NCBI RefSeq assembly: GCF_023159225.1
Contig: NC_063168.1
Location: 59,251,398 to 59,315,397, forward strand
Reading direction: 5' to 3'
From: Perognathus longimembris pacificus
Lineage: Eukaryota > Chordata > Mammalia > Rodentia > Heteromyidae
Length of the DNA: 64,000 bases
Made by a program: the position numbers and the translations under genes
Shown here: in pieces, positions 22,603 to 35,305 of the stretch
Layout: each line of letters starts with the position of its first letter
Numbering within the stretch: the stretch's first letter is position 1
Notes under the pieces: generated by a model
Databases searched by the model: none
What the model saw: the letters and a program-made list of their open reading frames with translations, nothing else
Told to the model about the DNA's origin: nothing

Positions 22603-23669
22603 CACGTGCATTTGTTGCAGAATAAGGGGCAGTGGAGGAGAACTAGGCCACAATGGGCTGAGAGTCTGGTCAGAATTTATTCTAGAAAGAAGTGCCCTGA
22701 GAATTAGAGAGGTTCCATGGAAACAGCACTGGAATGGTAATTCAGAGACTGGTTTTGGGCCCAGTGCTGTGTGACATTGTTTCTTCTGTAATCTGGAAAG
22801 CATAATTGTGTCCCTCATGGCACCTCATTCTTGATGGTGTTATGGGATCAAGAGACGTTAATCTGTGATGGCCACTAACAGATAGAAAGGCTGAGCCCCC
22901 TTACCTGAGAAGGGTTGAACACCCATGAGCTGTGTAGAGCCCTCCAAAACTAGAGCGGATTCAGATCCCCAATACTATCATTGTTAAGAAAAGTGAGTGC
23001 ATTCTAAGGGGATTTAGAGCCTGGGACTGGAACCTAAGGACTACAGACACAGAAGTGCCACCTTCTCACTCCTCAGGGGAAAGGTGAGGTGAACTGTGCA
23101 CGGGGGATAGATAAGGCTTCTGTCTGTGCAATGACATGACGAGGAAGGGGGAAGGCTGGAGATCAGGTTCCACCTCCCATGCACCATGCCCCAGCCTCTG
23201 TTGCAGTGCTGCTCTGTGTCCTTCCCTGCCCTGTGAGCTGCTCCTAAGCCTCAGCTGAAACCGGCCCAGAAGATGACCTCAGCCCCTAAATCCACCCTAG
23301 GGCCTTTTGGTTCAGACAACCAGTATCGTCTCAGTTTCAAATGTAGCAGAAGCGCTCCTACAGGCCCAGCCCAGCTTTTAAGCAAAACTACACAAATAAG
23401 AAATGGGCCATTGTTGACCAGCCTGTGAACGGGCCACCTTTTGGTCTCAGCAAGGAAAAGGTCATGCAGGACCCTTTAAGGACCAATTTAAGGAAGAGTG
23501 GATTCCTTAGGAGCCAGAACTGGGAGCAGCACATAGCACATTTCTGGGCCATCTGCTTTCCTAATTTCCAGCTCCAATCACCCTGGCCCCTTCTACCTTG
23601 AAAGTAAGATTCTGAGATATCTAGTGGCCACACAGGATACACTTTGCATCGCACAAAACGTACATAGAA
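22603..23669. other. intron, unassigned
   Basis: No repeat or coding feature recognised between the TG microsatellite and the SINE. Confidence 0.55.
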
Positions 23670-23893
23670 CCAGGTACCAGTGGCTCACACCTGTTATCCT
23701 AGCTACTCAGGAGGCTGAGATCTGACAGTCATGGTTCAAAGCCAGCCTGGGTAGCAAAATCCACAAGACTCCTATCTTATCTCCAATTAATCACCAGAAG
23801 GCCAGAAGTGAAGCTGTGGCTCAAGTGGTAGAGTGATAGAGTACTAGCTTTGGAACAGTGGCTAGCCTTGAGTTCAAGTCCCAGGACCAGCAA
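23670..23893 (+). mobile_element. dimeric SINE (B1-like plus tRNA-like arm)
   Basis: TGGCTCACACCTGTTATCC and CTACTCAGGAGGCTGAGATC on the left; CTGTGGCTCAAGTGGTAGAG and GAGTTCAAGTCCC on the right. Its 3' tail has become an alternating GC/CA run (23894-23914). The right arm has an internal duplication of the TAGAGT motif. Confidence 0.85.
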
Positions 23894-23914
23894 GCGCGCG
23901 CGCGCACACACACA
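23894..23914 (+). repeat. alternating GC/CA run
   Basis: About six GC units run straight into CA units at the end of a SINE. It is a strictly alternating purine-pyrimidine stretch of 21 bases. Confidence 0.95.
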
Positions 23915-25599
23915 AGGCTAGTTTGGAGATGTTTAGGCTGCTGAGGAAAAGAAATAGCTCACTCTCAGTTACAACTTTTCTCTAAGTAGGGACCAAGATG
24001 TCTGTCCTTCATTGAAAATGTCACACTCATCCATTTTTCTTCCTGCCTTCAAGTCTCAATATCCTAAGTAAGCAAAAGGAAGTATCAGGGTTTTCCTGTG
24101 GATTGTCTATGAAGAATTCGGCTCTGAGTCTGAATGCACTAGGTTGACTCACATGAAATTGCTTTTTTATGGGCCCAAAATGGTCCAGCACCGACAATTT
24201 CATCTGGTTCAACCTAATATAAAGCTGAACCCTTCAATACATACTTTTCCTTTACACTCCCGCTCTACCATGACCTCCTCTACCAGAAAATATTGAAACC
24301 TCCACACACCGCCTCCAGGTCATTTACAGCTCAACACAAGTGTGTAATGGACAAAACACCTCTCCCTGCTGTATAGACAGGAACAGACTTTAGCTCCAAT
24401 GCCACCTTGTAAACTCCATGCCCTCTGCCCTCTAGATATAGAGATTTGCCATAAGTGGTACTGAATCCAGACTTGACAAAGCAACCAAAGCTCTCTGTTT
24501 CCAGTTGGAAAATTCTAGAAAAGAGTCTTCTACTTAATCATGTCATTTTTTTGCCACTCTTCCCTGGAAATTGGAGTCATTGCAAATGTAAATACACAGG
24601 AGGAGAGAAATTGATGGTGAGGGCAAACTACATGTCAAGCTTATTCTGTTCTGTTGCAGCAGCCCATAGCCAGCCCTGTAGCTTATCCCAGCACAGGGAG
24701 GGCTGGTGGAGGAGCTGAGGATGGAGGAATGGAGGGGAAATGCAGAACTCAGACCACACGGGCCTAGAGCCCAGTCAGCCACTGTCACCTTGGTTGGGGG
24801 GGGGGCAGGTAGTGGAGTGGTGAGAGGCAGGGGAGGTTGCTCTGGACAGGTATTTTTCCATCTCTAAGCTTCAGATTCTTCTTCTGCAATATGAAGAATA
24901 GCTTAGATATGCTCTCATTCCCCTGAAGCACCAACAGTCTCTGAAATATGGATACACAGTCTAGATAAGTTATAATAAAGGACAGCAGAGCCTGGGACCA
25001 GCTATAATGATAAGTAATGGAGCCTTATATAGCCCCCAGTCACCTCCTCCTTGCTGGACTTTACCTCCCCTTTCCTTAGACTTGTCCTCTAGGCACCTCT
25101 CCCACAGTCCCTACTCCCACTAGTCTCTCCCTCCCCTCTCCTACCATAGTCTAGACATCTTCAGGTCACTGCTGCATCCATAGATCTGACTTGCTGACCA
25201 CTGATAAATTAATCCACATGACAGGGTCACATTGCCTCTCCCTGGACCTAGGTTATCCCCACCTGCAAAATCCAGACATGGGATGCTGAATCTCTAAATA
25301 TCTCCTGCACTCTGAGACCTCTGTCCTCTATACCTTTGCTTTAGCAAAGGAGAAGAAGGAGGAGGCACGGGACATTGTGGAGGGTGTGAGACAGAGGAGG
25401 GTCTTGAGCCGCGGGCACCACAGCATCCGTTCTTACTGACCACATGGCCTTTGTCAGCTAGAGACAGGCCTCTTTTGCTCCCCCAAGTCTCACTTAGCCC
25501 TCCTAGCTTTTAAAGCCATCTCCAGCTCTCCTCCTTACCTGTATTGCACAAGTAATAACAGTAATAAATCTATGCCACTTGTGACATAAATTTTAGTTT
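23915..25599. other. intron, unassigned
   Basis: C- and T-rich in parts (25.0-25.2 kb). A possible MIR trace lies near 24.85 kb. Nothing else recognised. Confidence 0.5.
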
Positions 25600-25790
25600 A
25601 CAAAGGGCTTTCACACACAGTATCTCATTTGTGCTTCCCTGCATTCTTTATTGCAGCCAGTTGAGTGCTAATGATGAGGGCATAGCATAGGCAGAAGTGG
25701 TACAGCTAATTCTGGGCACAAACAGAACCCAAACCCAGATGATTGACTCCAGCTCAGTGGCTTCTCCACTGTACCACATCTCCCTGATCC
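25600..25790 (-). mobile_element. MIR SINE relic, antisense
   Basis: ACAAAGGGCTTTCACACACA, then GGTACAGCTAATTCTGGGCA, ACCCAAACCCAGATGATTGA and CTCCACTGTACCACATCTCC resemble a reversed MIR. Confidence 0.55.
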
Positions 25791-26675
25791 CATATGGTTA
25801 TCATTTCCTTCTCCTCGTGCTTAGAATGGCTGGGAACTACAACTACCATGGTTGGGGTGCTGGTAGAAGTGGTACCTCAGCCTGGGACTCATCAAGAAAT
25901 CTTGAATCTGAATACCCCCATTCTATTCTTCAAGTGGCTCAACCCTAGTTGCATGATAATCCGATGTTTTGCTCTTCAACTAACCAGAGCTTATAGCTTT
26001 CGAGTAAGTATCTGTCTTCCCACTTCAGCCCCAACTTTGTATTTAGATAACCAAATTACATCGGGCCATGTTGCCTCCCATGCATATACACAGCCTAAGT
26101 CCCTGTCATGACTTTTCATCTACAATCATCACTATAAATGACCAAATCTTTCCATATATTTGATCCGTTCCCCAAGTTGGTAATCTTCTTGCTCTCATTT
26201 ATTCCTCAGTCCTTTATGGCAGGAGCCAGAGTGGCCTGTCCCCTAGGAGGCAGGGACGCTGATGTCCAGAGCGGTCGTGGATGTGCCTGCTCCTGCCATT
26301 GCCTGGGATTTTTCCTCCTCTCCACTCGCATCAGGTTATTTGTCCTGGCCTATCATGGTCCAACCCCAGTGTTAGCTCTTTACGCAGTCCTCTACGCATC
26401 CTCATTTTAACATGTCTTAACCACCATAAAAATACAGAAACTCCAATAAATGCAAGCATTCTTCACCTATATTTAATAACTGTACATGCTAATTCAACAA
26501 AAAAGCATGTTATAACTCAATGTTTCCCAACACTGTTAGGCTGGAAAACTATCCCATGTTCAAATACGTATAATACGTTTAATGTTTTTCAATGCTGCCC
26601 AGGTTTTTCCAGGCAGGAATTCTCAGATCTCTTAATGTTCTCATATGCAACGTGAATTTTCGAGAGGAAAATAGA

Positions 26676-26920
26676 AAATGGGGCAGCGATGGCTCATGCC
26701 TATAATCCTAGCTACTCAGGAGGCTGAGACATGACGATCTCCATTTGAAGCCAGCCTGAACAAACAAATCTGAGAGATTTTTATTTCCAAATAACTAACA
26801 AAAGAAAGCTGGAAATAGAGTCCTGGCTCAAGTAATAGGGTGCCAGCTCTGAGCACAAAAGCTACGGGAGAGCACACAGCCCTGAATTGAAGCCCCAGTA
26901 TTAGCACATAAAAATAATTT
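26676..26920 (+). mobile_element. dimeric SINE, diverged
   Basis: GGCTCATGCCTATAATCCTA and CTACTCAGGAGGCTGAG, then a decayed right arm with CTGGCTCAAGTAATAGGG and GAATTGAAGCCCC, and an A-rich tail. Confidence 0.8.
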
Positions 26921-27018
26921 TTTAAGAAAGAAAATAGAATTCACAGCCTGCCTGTGCTTACTGCCATGAAATCATATTTTCATGAAGCATCTAAAAAAGT
27001 TCCTAGAGCCAGTAGTTT

Positions 27019-27064
27019 GCAGAGAGAGAGAGAAAGAGAGAGAGAGAGATAAAGAGAGAGAGAG
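27019..27064 (+). repeat. GA microsatellite
   Basis: GA repeats with AAAG interruptions. Confidence 0.93.
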
Positions 27065-27104
27065 AACAATGAAGCAAAGTTTATTAGACTTCGTTATGGA
27101 CACA

Positions 27105-27260
27105 CCATCTTTCACATTTGGCTCTGCAGCCTCAGATGAGTCACCTAACTTCTCTCAGTCTGTCCATCTGTTAACAATGACAGCATCTACTTATAAGCTT
27201 GGGATTGTAGAAAGGCATTGGGTCCAAGCTGACTTGTACAGTACCAAGTGGGTGCTGCAT
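27105..27260 (+). mobile_element. MIR SINE relic
   Basis: GATGAGTCACCTAACTTCTC and GTCCATCTGTTAACAATGAC, the conserved MIR core. Confidence 0.6.
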
Positions 27261-28254
27261 AAATGGTCACTGCTGTTTCTTGGTACTACGCCTCTGCTGA
27301 GCTCACTCCAGAAGCAACAGGTTCTGTTTAGAGGCTTCATACTAAGGGAAAGCCTGGAAGACTCCTGGTCACCAACAGAAGCCCAGCAAGACCAGAGCCC
27401 ACAGCAGACATTCCTATGGGAGCAGCTAACTCACAGTCAGCTCAATATAAGAAATTCTCTCCCCCAGATCTTCGTATCTGTCATCCCTTCTTTAGATCCA
27501 ATGGTCTATTGAGACTACTAACCTCTTTCTTCCTGCCTGCCTGACAGTGTCCATTCTCATCCAACATGCAGAAAAAAGTACTATTGTCCCTTCTACTTAC
27601 ATAGTTCCTTCAAAACCACAAGGAGATTTTCATCCCATCACTTCAACGAGATCCAATAACACTCAGAGAAAGCCCTACAGTTACTAAACATCATAATTGT
27701 GATTCCAGAAACACTGCATGATAGATAGGATAGACAGACAGATGGGATTGATTGTACCCACTTTACAGATAAGAAAAAATGAGACTTGGTAAGACCAAGC
27801 CAGGTGGTTGCCCAAGCCTGTGTCCCAAATCCCACAGGGCAGTCAGTAGCCCCTCCTGTTAGAGACACGCTGACAGACCATCAGCCACCCTTCAAGATCC
27901 TGGGCTGACACACTTGCATCTCAACTGGGTTAATACTCCTATCTCAGTGATCCTCCCTTTTCTGGGCTCAACATCCCAACCAGGTGCCTCCAGACCAGCT
28001 CTCCCTGTAGTCATAGTAACTCTAGCTTGCTTTCCCGACAGGCTACAGTGTAGAGCCTAGGCTCTTCTTCCCTGATTATTGGCTTATCCTCTATCTTTTA
28101 TGCCACCTGCAAGATACTCCTCAAGAACTGGAAATAATGGGAGGAGAGGCCACCAGCTAAGGCTGGTGGCAGCCAGGGCTGCCCCTGATGTTTTAAAACA
28201 TCCCAGGTGTAAAGATACTAATTTTCTGGATATTTTTTCCAGTTTCGATCATTT

Positions 28255-28497
28255 TGTTGCTTTATGTGCTGGTCTTAGGGCTTGAACTGAAGGTCTGGGC
28301 ACTGTCCCTGAGCTTGTGTGCTCAGGGATGACACTCCACTGCTTGAGCCATAATGCCACTTCCAGGTTTTTTTGTAGTTAATTGGAGATAAACATTTCAT
28401 GGACTTTCCTACTCAGGCTGGCTTCGAACTGTGATCCTCAAATTTTTGCTTCCTGAGTAGCTAGAATTACAGGTGTGAGCTACTGGCACCCGGCCTT
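28255..28497 (-). mobile_element. dimeric SINE, antisense
   Basis: Reverse right arm GGGCTTGAACTGAAGG and CACTGCTTGAGCCATAA; reverse left arm TGAGTAGCTAGAATTACAGG. Confidence 0.8.
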
Positions 28498-29271
28498 GGA
28501 TGTTTTTATTTCTAGATGAACCTCTCCCTGCAGCCATAGCCTCCTACCTGGTAGACTCTGTGCCAATTGCTTTAGCATAATACACTCTGATTTCCCCACT
28601 GTGAATCGTAATGGACTATTAAGCCCATGTTACCCCATGAATCTCAGCCTAGAAGGCATCAATCACAAACAAGCAGTTTGAAATGACTTTCCCTGGACGT
28701 GACCATAAACAAACAGAGGCCAAAACCCAGGCTGAGGCCTATTGTCAAGAACACTAGCCAAAGTGAAGTCAAGAATGAACAGGCAGGCAACACCACAGGC
28801 CAGAAATACCACTGCTTTTCAATAATTAGGACCCAGCATGCTCCGTAGAAGAAGGCCGCCTCCCCTGCCCGGTCCAAGCCTTGTGGAGATGGCAGGCCTA
28901 CAGCCCATTTCAACAGGGGACATCGATAGCAATCCAGGCAGAAGTCAGCAAGCCTCATTGTGCATCAGCCACTACGAGCATGATGGAGACAGTCTCACCA
29001 GCTCTCCACAAAGGCATGAGGAAGATAGAGCTCTTATTACCCCATTATCCATATGAGAGATGGAGTCCGCCCAAACTTCCAGAGCAAGGATATGATGGAA
29101 CCCAGAGTTCATCCACAGGCAGCCTGTGTTCAGAGCCATGGAAGGGTCCTGACTGAATTTGCATTCTTTAAATGGTGAACCCTCAGTGGAAACTGAGTAC
29201 CTAGCAACATATGCAGTCAGAGGTCCTGAAAAGAAATTGGTAAAGAGCAAGTGTGTGGGCTGCTCTCCATT

Positions 29272-29530
29272 AGTATTTTTTAATTAAATTTGATTGTAAA
29301 AGTGTTGTACAGAGGGGCTACAGTTGCATAAGTCAGGTAATGAGTACATTTCTTTTTGAACAGTCACCCCTTCCCTCATTCTCTCCCAAGTTTTCCCTCC
29401 CAAGCCCCTCCCCCTCAAGTTGTAAGGTTCATTTCTAGCATAGTTTCCAGTGAGTAGCACTGCTAGATTGGTCTACCCTTTGTCCCACCATTTCTGTGTT
29501 TCCCCTCCCCTCCCCAAATCAGATTAACTT
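29272..29530 (-). mobile_element. LINE-1 3' UTR, strongly 5'-truncated
   Basis: This stretch resembles the L1 3' UTR at 10880-11010: both have a T-rich start, then GTACAGAG, GGTTA/GGCTA CAG, ACATTTCTT, and a C-rich run CCCCTCCCCCTC. It is a separate truncated insertion, antisense to ALK. Confidence 0.65.
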
Positions 29531-30344
29531 ATATAGAGGGTGTCCAATGAATAAAATAGTCTCTCTGCTTTCAGTTCTGTCTCCTTCTTTCTGTGTGGTC
29601 TGACTTTGTAGCTACAGTTCCACAGAACTTTTAGAAAGATTAAATTTCATATATGTTAAAGTGCCTCATAAAGTATGATATCTAGCATATGAGCCTTTAG
29701 AATCTGTGACTCTCCTATAAAAAACCAGTGTCTTGCTTTGGTCCCGCTCTTCCATAGCAAATTGAAATGGCTCAGCTGACTTTGTGAACTGTGGATCTCA
29801 GAGCTTTGGCTTTGAAAACCCAGAATGGCCCTGTTGACATGGGTTCACCTTCTCACCTTGCTTTCTACGGACATGACTGTCTGAGTTGATGTAAAACCCC
29901 ATGAGCTAAGGCCCATGGGTTCCCAGAGGATGCACAACACACCATATGAACAGACAGCATTTATTATTATAGTAATTGTGTGAAGATGCCCTCTCCAGAG
30001 AGCTGCCAGCACTTTACAGACACAGTTCATTCATTCTCATAAGCAGACCCAGATGGACCACCCTGGGGCACCATCTGGCCTGGTAGAGTGTGCCAAGTCA
30101 GCCTCGGAGAGATGGAGACACTTTGGCTCACTAGAATGGGGACAGAGTTCTGTAACTCTCCCTTCCAATCTCTTCTCAACTTGGGACAGACTATGTTGAG
30201 AAATGAAAGCAACTCAATTACCCTCAAATTAGTCCTTGACCTTGGGGGATAGGAAAGGTTTCACTGAGACAGAGCATACCCCTGTGGCCAGCTCTTGCAA
30301 TGAACCTTCAAGATGATTTTGCGTAGTTCAAAATGAGAATTATT

Positions 30345-30555
30345 GGCCAATTGTCATGGTACATGCCTATAATCTTAACTACTCAGGATGTAGAGGTAGG
30401 AAGATGGCTTTCCTAGGCCAATCTGGACTAAGACATAAGACCCTATCTCAAAAACAAATTGAAAGTAAAAGGACCATGGTGTGGCCCAAATGGTAGAGCT
30501 CTTACCCAGAAAGCACTGGACTCTGAGTTCAGTCCTCAATACCACCACAAAAAAT
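30345..30555 (+). mobile_element. old SINE related to the dimeric family
   Basis: CATGCCTATAATCTTAACTA and CTACTCAGGA on the left; GTGGCCCAAATGGTAGAGC and GAGTTCAGTCCTC on the right; short poly-A. Diverged. Confidence 0.65.
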
Positions 30556-30589
30556 TTCAAGAAAATATAATACATGGTAGGGGAAAGGA

Positions 30590-31955
30590 CAGAAGAGATA
30601 ACATTGATTAAGATGCATTGTATTCATAATCTGACATGTTGAAATGAAACCCCTTTGTACAACTACCTAATAATAATAAAAATAAATAAATAAACATCAA
30701 AAAGGAAAGGAAAAAGAAATAAATGCAAAGTGTCAGTTTCAATCCTACTGAATCTAAAACTCTGGATGTTTCATGAAGCATGACTTTGATACATGATCAA
30801 GTCTGAGAGCGCAATTAGAGACACAAAGGTGATCATAGCCTAGCATTAGAGCTAACCCTGCAGCAGTTCATTTGCTAAGCAATCATTAGTTCCAGAATGG
30901 AGACTTATTGGCAAGGCAGGTTGAAATCTTCACCTGTTACTGCCTAATCCTTCCACTCCATTGTCCCAGCAGCCCCTGTATCTGAGGAGTGGGTGGACCC
31001 AACACTGAACTGAATGCAACAGTAGAGGAGACATTTCCCAAATTCTGTGCTTCAGTCTTCTCTGCCTAAAGAGAGGGTCACGATCTACTCAGCTAGAGGC
31101 TGACCTCTGCCTCTCAGAGCATCAGCTCTGTCACTCTATCCCCACTCACATCTCACCTCAGCCAAACCAAATGATTACCGTTAGTGTCCTGCTTAATGTT
31201 TCTCCCAAGTGTTCTCACCTTCCCTTGCTAAATAGGGACATTCATTCTTGGCAGGTAACTGCAGGTCAGATAACAACTGTAATGTGAGCAGAAGCGATGT
31301 GAACCTCGGGGGTGGAGATCAGGCTGTGTCTCATTTTACTTCACAGTTCCATATGGCCTGCAGAAGTGCTCTTGTCATTTTGAATTGGGGAGAATCTGCC
31401 CTGGCTTTTCCTAGAGTGAAATCAGCAGCACCTGGGTGAAAGAAAACAGGTTGTAGCAAGCTGCCGCCTTGTGGCTAGCAGACATTGTGGAACAATTCGT
31501 GATGCAGGTCAAGGTGAACAGGAATCAACTCCAGATGGGAAACTGAGACTAGCTTGGGACCAGCAGGGACTACTTCCAAAGAGAAGGGATTGGCATGTAT
31601 GAAGGAGATGGAGGGAATGACACTCAGAGACCTGCAAGCTGCTGGTCCACAGGGCCCAGACGTTATAACCACTCACATTTTGATATGGAGCCCAAGGACT
31701 TGTACCACCATGCCATTTTGGATGGAGACTCTGTATGGTTCCATTCAGTCCAGCGCACTGATCAGAGAACTTTGGGACTTCCAATGGGATCCCCAGGAAT
31801 CACTGAGCTGTGGAGGATTCTGTGTCTCTGATGAAAGATGCAGTGGGAACTGTGTCTAGGATTGAGGAGAGTGTACATCTGTGTGTTTGTGTACATGCAC
31901 ATGTACATATATATGTGTGCATGTGCACATACACATGTGTATGGATGTGAGTGCA

Positions 31956-31958
<3 letters not shown>
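30590..31958. other. intron, unassigned
   Basis: A short AATA tail-like run at 30668-30695, then unique sequence. Overlapping frames at 31.5-31.9 kb are unrecognised. Confidence 0.5.
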
Positions 31959-31997
<39 letters not shown>

Positions 31998-31998
31998 T
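31959..31998 (+). repeat. TG microsatellite
   Basis: Uninterrupted TG run of about 18 units, preceded by degenerate TGCA/TACA alternation from 31875. Confidence 0.95.
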
Positions 31999-32349
31999 GT
32001 GCACTTTCCACCTTTGGAAGGCACCAGTCACAATAGAGAACTTATTGCTTCCCTCATTGCCCTGATCATCAGAAGGCAGAAGACAAAGCATTGCTAGCAC
32101 TATGCTAAAGAAATAAGCCATACAAAAAAGACAAATGATGTGGCATATTTAGAATTTTAGTGTAGTTAACTATTTTTCAAAAAGGATAGGCAGAGTTGGC
32201 TACTTCCTCCATCATTACAGTAGCCAACCTAGTATACCAGACCGTCAGCCAAGAAGAGTGTCCAGAGATTTGAGGGCATAATTATGGTCCTTCCTCTCAA
32301 GCAAGGTAAGACCGTCCACTCTTAGAAGATTCTAGAAGCAATACCAGCC

Positions 32350-32515
32350 TAGCACTCTATCTCTTACCACATATCTGACCTTGAGCCAAATTTCCTTGTC
32401 TATAAAATGGCAGTGGCAGTTTTGCGCCATGGGGCTGTTGTCGGGATTAAATGAAATCATTTATGTTGTTGAACTTCAGAAGCTGACGAGTGCTGTGCAA
32501 ATCAGATCTTTATTA
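32350..32515 (+). mobile_element. MIR SINE relic
   Basis: CATATCTGACCTTGAGCCAA, TTTCCTTGTCTATAAAATGG and GTCGGGATTAAATGAAATCA follow the MIR order. Confidence 0.65.
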
Positions 32516-33245
32516 TTCTGAGTCACTGCTCTTCAAGAAAGACAAGTGAGGTCAGGGAAGCAGATGGAGACCATCAGGGCAAGAAATTATGAGTGAAATT
32601 GCCCCACTGATTGGAACAAAGATCCGGGAAGAATGTTGCAGAGTGAACGGGCTGCTCTGGGAGACTGCCTGGCCAGGTCAGATGCCTCTGCTTCATTTGT
32701 CTCCTCCCAGTTCGGAGCCTCTGACAGATGGACGTAGGAATTGCTTCCTAGTTCAGCCAGTGAAATAGATGCTGTGAGTGGTTTACAGTTTGCCCCTGAG
32801 CCTGTAAATCCAAACTCCTCTGCATTGTGTTGGGCCTGGAATGCATTAAATCTGGCGTAAGATGGGACATAAAACATATCAGCGTTTAGTTGATTTGTTA
32901 ATTTCACTGTCAATGGAAATCAGATGCTGAGATTCACTGCAGTGCAAAGTAGCAATTTGTGCTTCTGTCGGAGGTACCAGTCTACAGTGTGATTTAGAAA
33001 GCCCATTCCTGCACTGGGGGCGCCACTTCAGGGATCTGGTGGTCCAGATAGGCAGTGACAGTGTGGTGTCCATCCATATGTAAGGTCCTCTCCAGCTCGC
33101 TCAGTCTTGTACCAATGTTCATTGATACTAGGATGGTAGGATGTCTCAAGGGAAGAGACCGTGGAGCACATTCCTAAAAATAAGGCAGATTCCATTGAAA
33201 TGATATCTACCAATATCACACCCTCTATTTAAAGATGAGTACAAT
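32516..33245. other. intron, possible conserved noncoding stretch
   Basis: The part from about 32830 to 33000 is repeat-free and balanced in composition, with several TTAATTT/TGATTTGTTAAT-like motifs. Conservation cannot be judged without alignment. Confidence 0.35.
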
Positions 33246-33485
33246 ACCAGGTGCCAGTGACACACACCTGTAATCCTAACTACTCTGAAGTCAGAGATCT
33301 GAGCATCAGGATTCAAAGCCAACCCAGGCAAGACAGTCTTTGAGACTCTTATCTCCAATAAACTACTCAGAAAAAGCCAGAAGTAGTGCTGTGGTAGAGC
33401 ACTAGTTTAAGCCAAAGAAGCTCAGGGACAGTTACCAGGCCCAGAGTTCAAGCCCCAAGACCAGCAAAAATAAAAATAAATAAAG
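33246..33485 (+). mobile_element. dimeric SINE (B1-like plus tRNA-like arm)
   Basis: CACACCTGTAATCCTAACTA, CTTATCTCCAATAAACTAC, GTGGTAGAGCACTAG and GAGTTCAAGCCCC, ending in an AAATAAAT tail. Part of the A box region is deleted. Confidence 0.82.
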
Positions 33486-33572
33486 AGGGGTACAGTCATC
33501 ATCTTGCCTGTCTTCTGGGTTAATGATGAGGAAAGTAAGCATGTAAGTGTTTTGAAAAGGGTTGGGAACAAA

Positions 33573-33778
33573 AAGTTGGTGATCAGTGCCTGTAATTCTA
33601 GCTACTTAGGAGGCTGAGATCTGAGGATCAAGGTTCAAAGCTGACTTGAACAGGAAAGTCCTTGAGACTCTTAGCTTAGAATAACTGGAAGTTATAAATG
33701 TGGCTCGAGTATCAGCTTTTAGTGGAAAAGCTAAGGGGCAGTGCCCAGTCCCTGAGTTCAACCCAGAGTACCAGCACT
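33573..33778 (+). mobile_element. dimeric SINE, diverged
   Basis: TGCCTGTAATTCTAGCTACT and GGCTGAGATCTGAGGATC, then a decayed right arm with GAGTTCAACCC. Confidence 0.75.
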
Positions 33779-34187
33779 TGGCTCGTGCTTATTTTGGAGT
33801 AGTCTTACCTCATTTCTTCTGAGTATAAAAATTGTATACACCCATGATAGAGCACACAAATCCAGAAACTCAAAGCAGTCACAATCCTCCAGCCCAGCGT
33901 AACTTTAATTAACAATTTGAGAAATTTCTTTTTTCTGAGATACAAAAAATGTGTTTTGTCAGGCTTTCTGACATCCTGACAGACAGGTGTGTTGTCTTTT
34001 AGATTCTTTTGCTTTTTTGCCAGTTAATTGGTCATGAAAATGTTCTTGTGCTAATAAAACCTCCCAAAACCTTTCTCTGTGTATGATACACACATACCAG
34101 CATTCATTAGCATCTCCCTGCCACTGAGCTTCTTGAGCTTTGGCTTTTATTTTCCTGACATATGTAGGTCTAAAGAGCTATATAACT

Positions 34188-34389
34188 GACTGGGAATATG
34201 GCCTAGTGGCAAGAGTGCTTGCCTTATATACATGAAGCCCTGGGTTCGATTCCCCAGCACCATATATACAGAAAACAGCCAGAAGTGGCGCTGTGGCTCA
34301 AGTGGTAGAGTGCTAGCCTTGAGCAAACAGAAGCCAGGGACAGTGCTTCTGCCCTGAGTCTAAGGCCCAGGACTGGCAAAAAAAAAAAA
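34188..34389 (+). mobile_element. IDL-Geo-type SINE with perfect target duplication
   Basis: The left ID-like arm has TATGGCCTAGTGGCAAGAGT and GGTTCGATTCCCCAGCACC (A and B boxes). The right arm has GGCGCTGTGGCTCAAGTGGT, then a poly-A tail. A 16-bp target-site duplication, AAAGAGCTATATAACT, lies at 34172-34187 and 34390-34405 (it overlaps the tail). The intact duplication suggests a fairly recent insertion. Confidence 0.92.
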
Positions 34390-34487
34390 AAAGAGCTATA
34401 TAACTATTGCCTCAAAGAACTTTCCTACACATAGGACTTTGGAGTCTAGGAGTATGGATACATCTGTAAGGTTTTTAAAACATTGCT

Positions 34488-34701
34488 CAGGCACCAGTGG
34501 TTCATGCCTGTAATCCAAGAGGCTGAGATCTGAGAATCATGATTCATAGCCAGGTGAGGCAGGAAAATCTGTGAGTCTCTTATCTCCATTTACCACCCAA
34601 AGAAGCTGGAAGTAGAGTTGTGGCAGTGGTAGGGTGCTAGCCTTGAACAAAAATGCTCAGGGACAGTGCTTGGGCCCTGAATTCAAACTTCTGGACCAGC
34701 A

Positions 34702-34704
<3 letters not shown>
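34488..34704 (+). mobile_element. dimeric SINE with microsatellite tail
   Basis: GGTTCATGCCTGTAATCC and GAGGCTGAGATCTGAGAATC on the left; a right arm with GTGGCAGTGGTAGGGTGC and GAATTCAAACTTC. The expected A tail is replaced by the TG/TA repeat that follows. Confidence 0.8.

Positions 34705-34782
<78 letters not shown>
34705..34782 (+). repeat. compound TG/TA microsatellite
   Basis: Thirteen TG units followed by about 22 TA units and a few CA. It forms the tail of the SINE at 34488. Confidence 0.95.
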
Positions 34783-34783
<1 letters not shown>

Positions 34784-35305
34784 TCTAGATTGTTTCACTG
34801 ATTTTCATCCTCAATGGCAGTGCAAGTGGTCTCTGACTTACACTGGCGCAATTTTCAATTTCCTGTATGATAGTGGGAAAGTGATTCTATGTAAATCTCA
34901 TGACACCCCATTTATTTATTTGTTTGTTTTTAATGCAGAAATCAGCTTTTTTTTAACCTATGATTCTCAAAGACTTGAGCTGCTCTATTCCCACTGAAGC
35001 AGTACTGCCATCATGAAAGTGGAATTTATAAGGTCCAAATGAAAAGTACTCATGGTGGTGCGTGATTTTCCTTGGCTGTCCTAACTAATGGCCTTCTGGT
35101 CCATTTCCTTTCTGAAAGTGCTTAGAGAGATGCTCATAGAATTTTCCAGTCCCAGACTCCACCCTGAGCTAGTTAAGAACTCACTGAGCCCTCTCCCATT
35201 CCCCAGGGATTCAACATGGCCACTGCAGGGAGTTAGATGTTTGTCCTAGGGATCTCCTGTGCCCAATAACCCCCAAAAGGTCTTTGCTTTGCAGAAATTA
35301 CTTTT

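Noticed and set aside
26982..27512. 176-codon + frame as a gene
   Set aside because: It begins in a GA microsatellite, runs through a MIR relic and has no recognisable domain.
31762..32121. Frames rich in Thr-His or Cys-Val near 32 kb
   Set aside because: They are translations of the TG/CA microsatellite.
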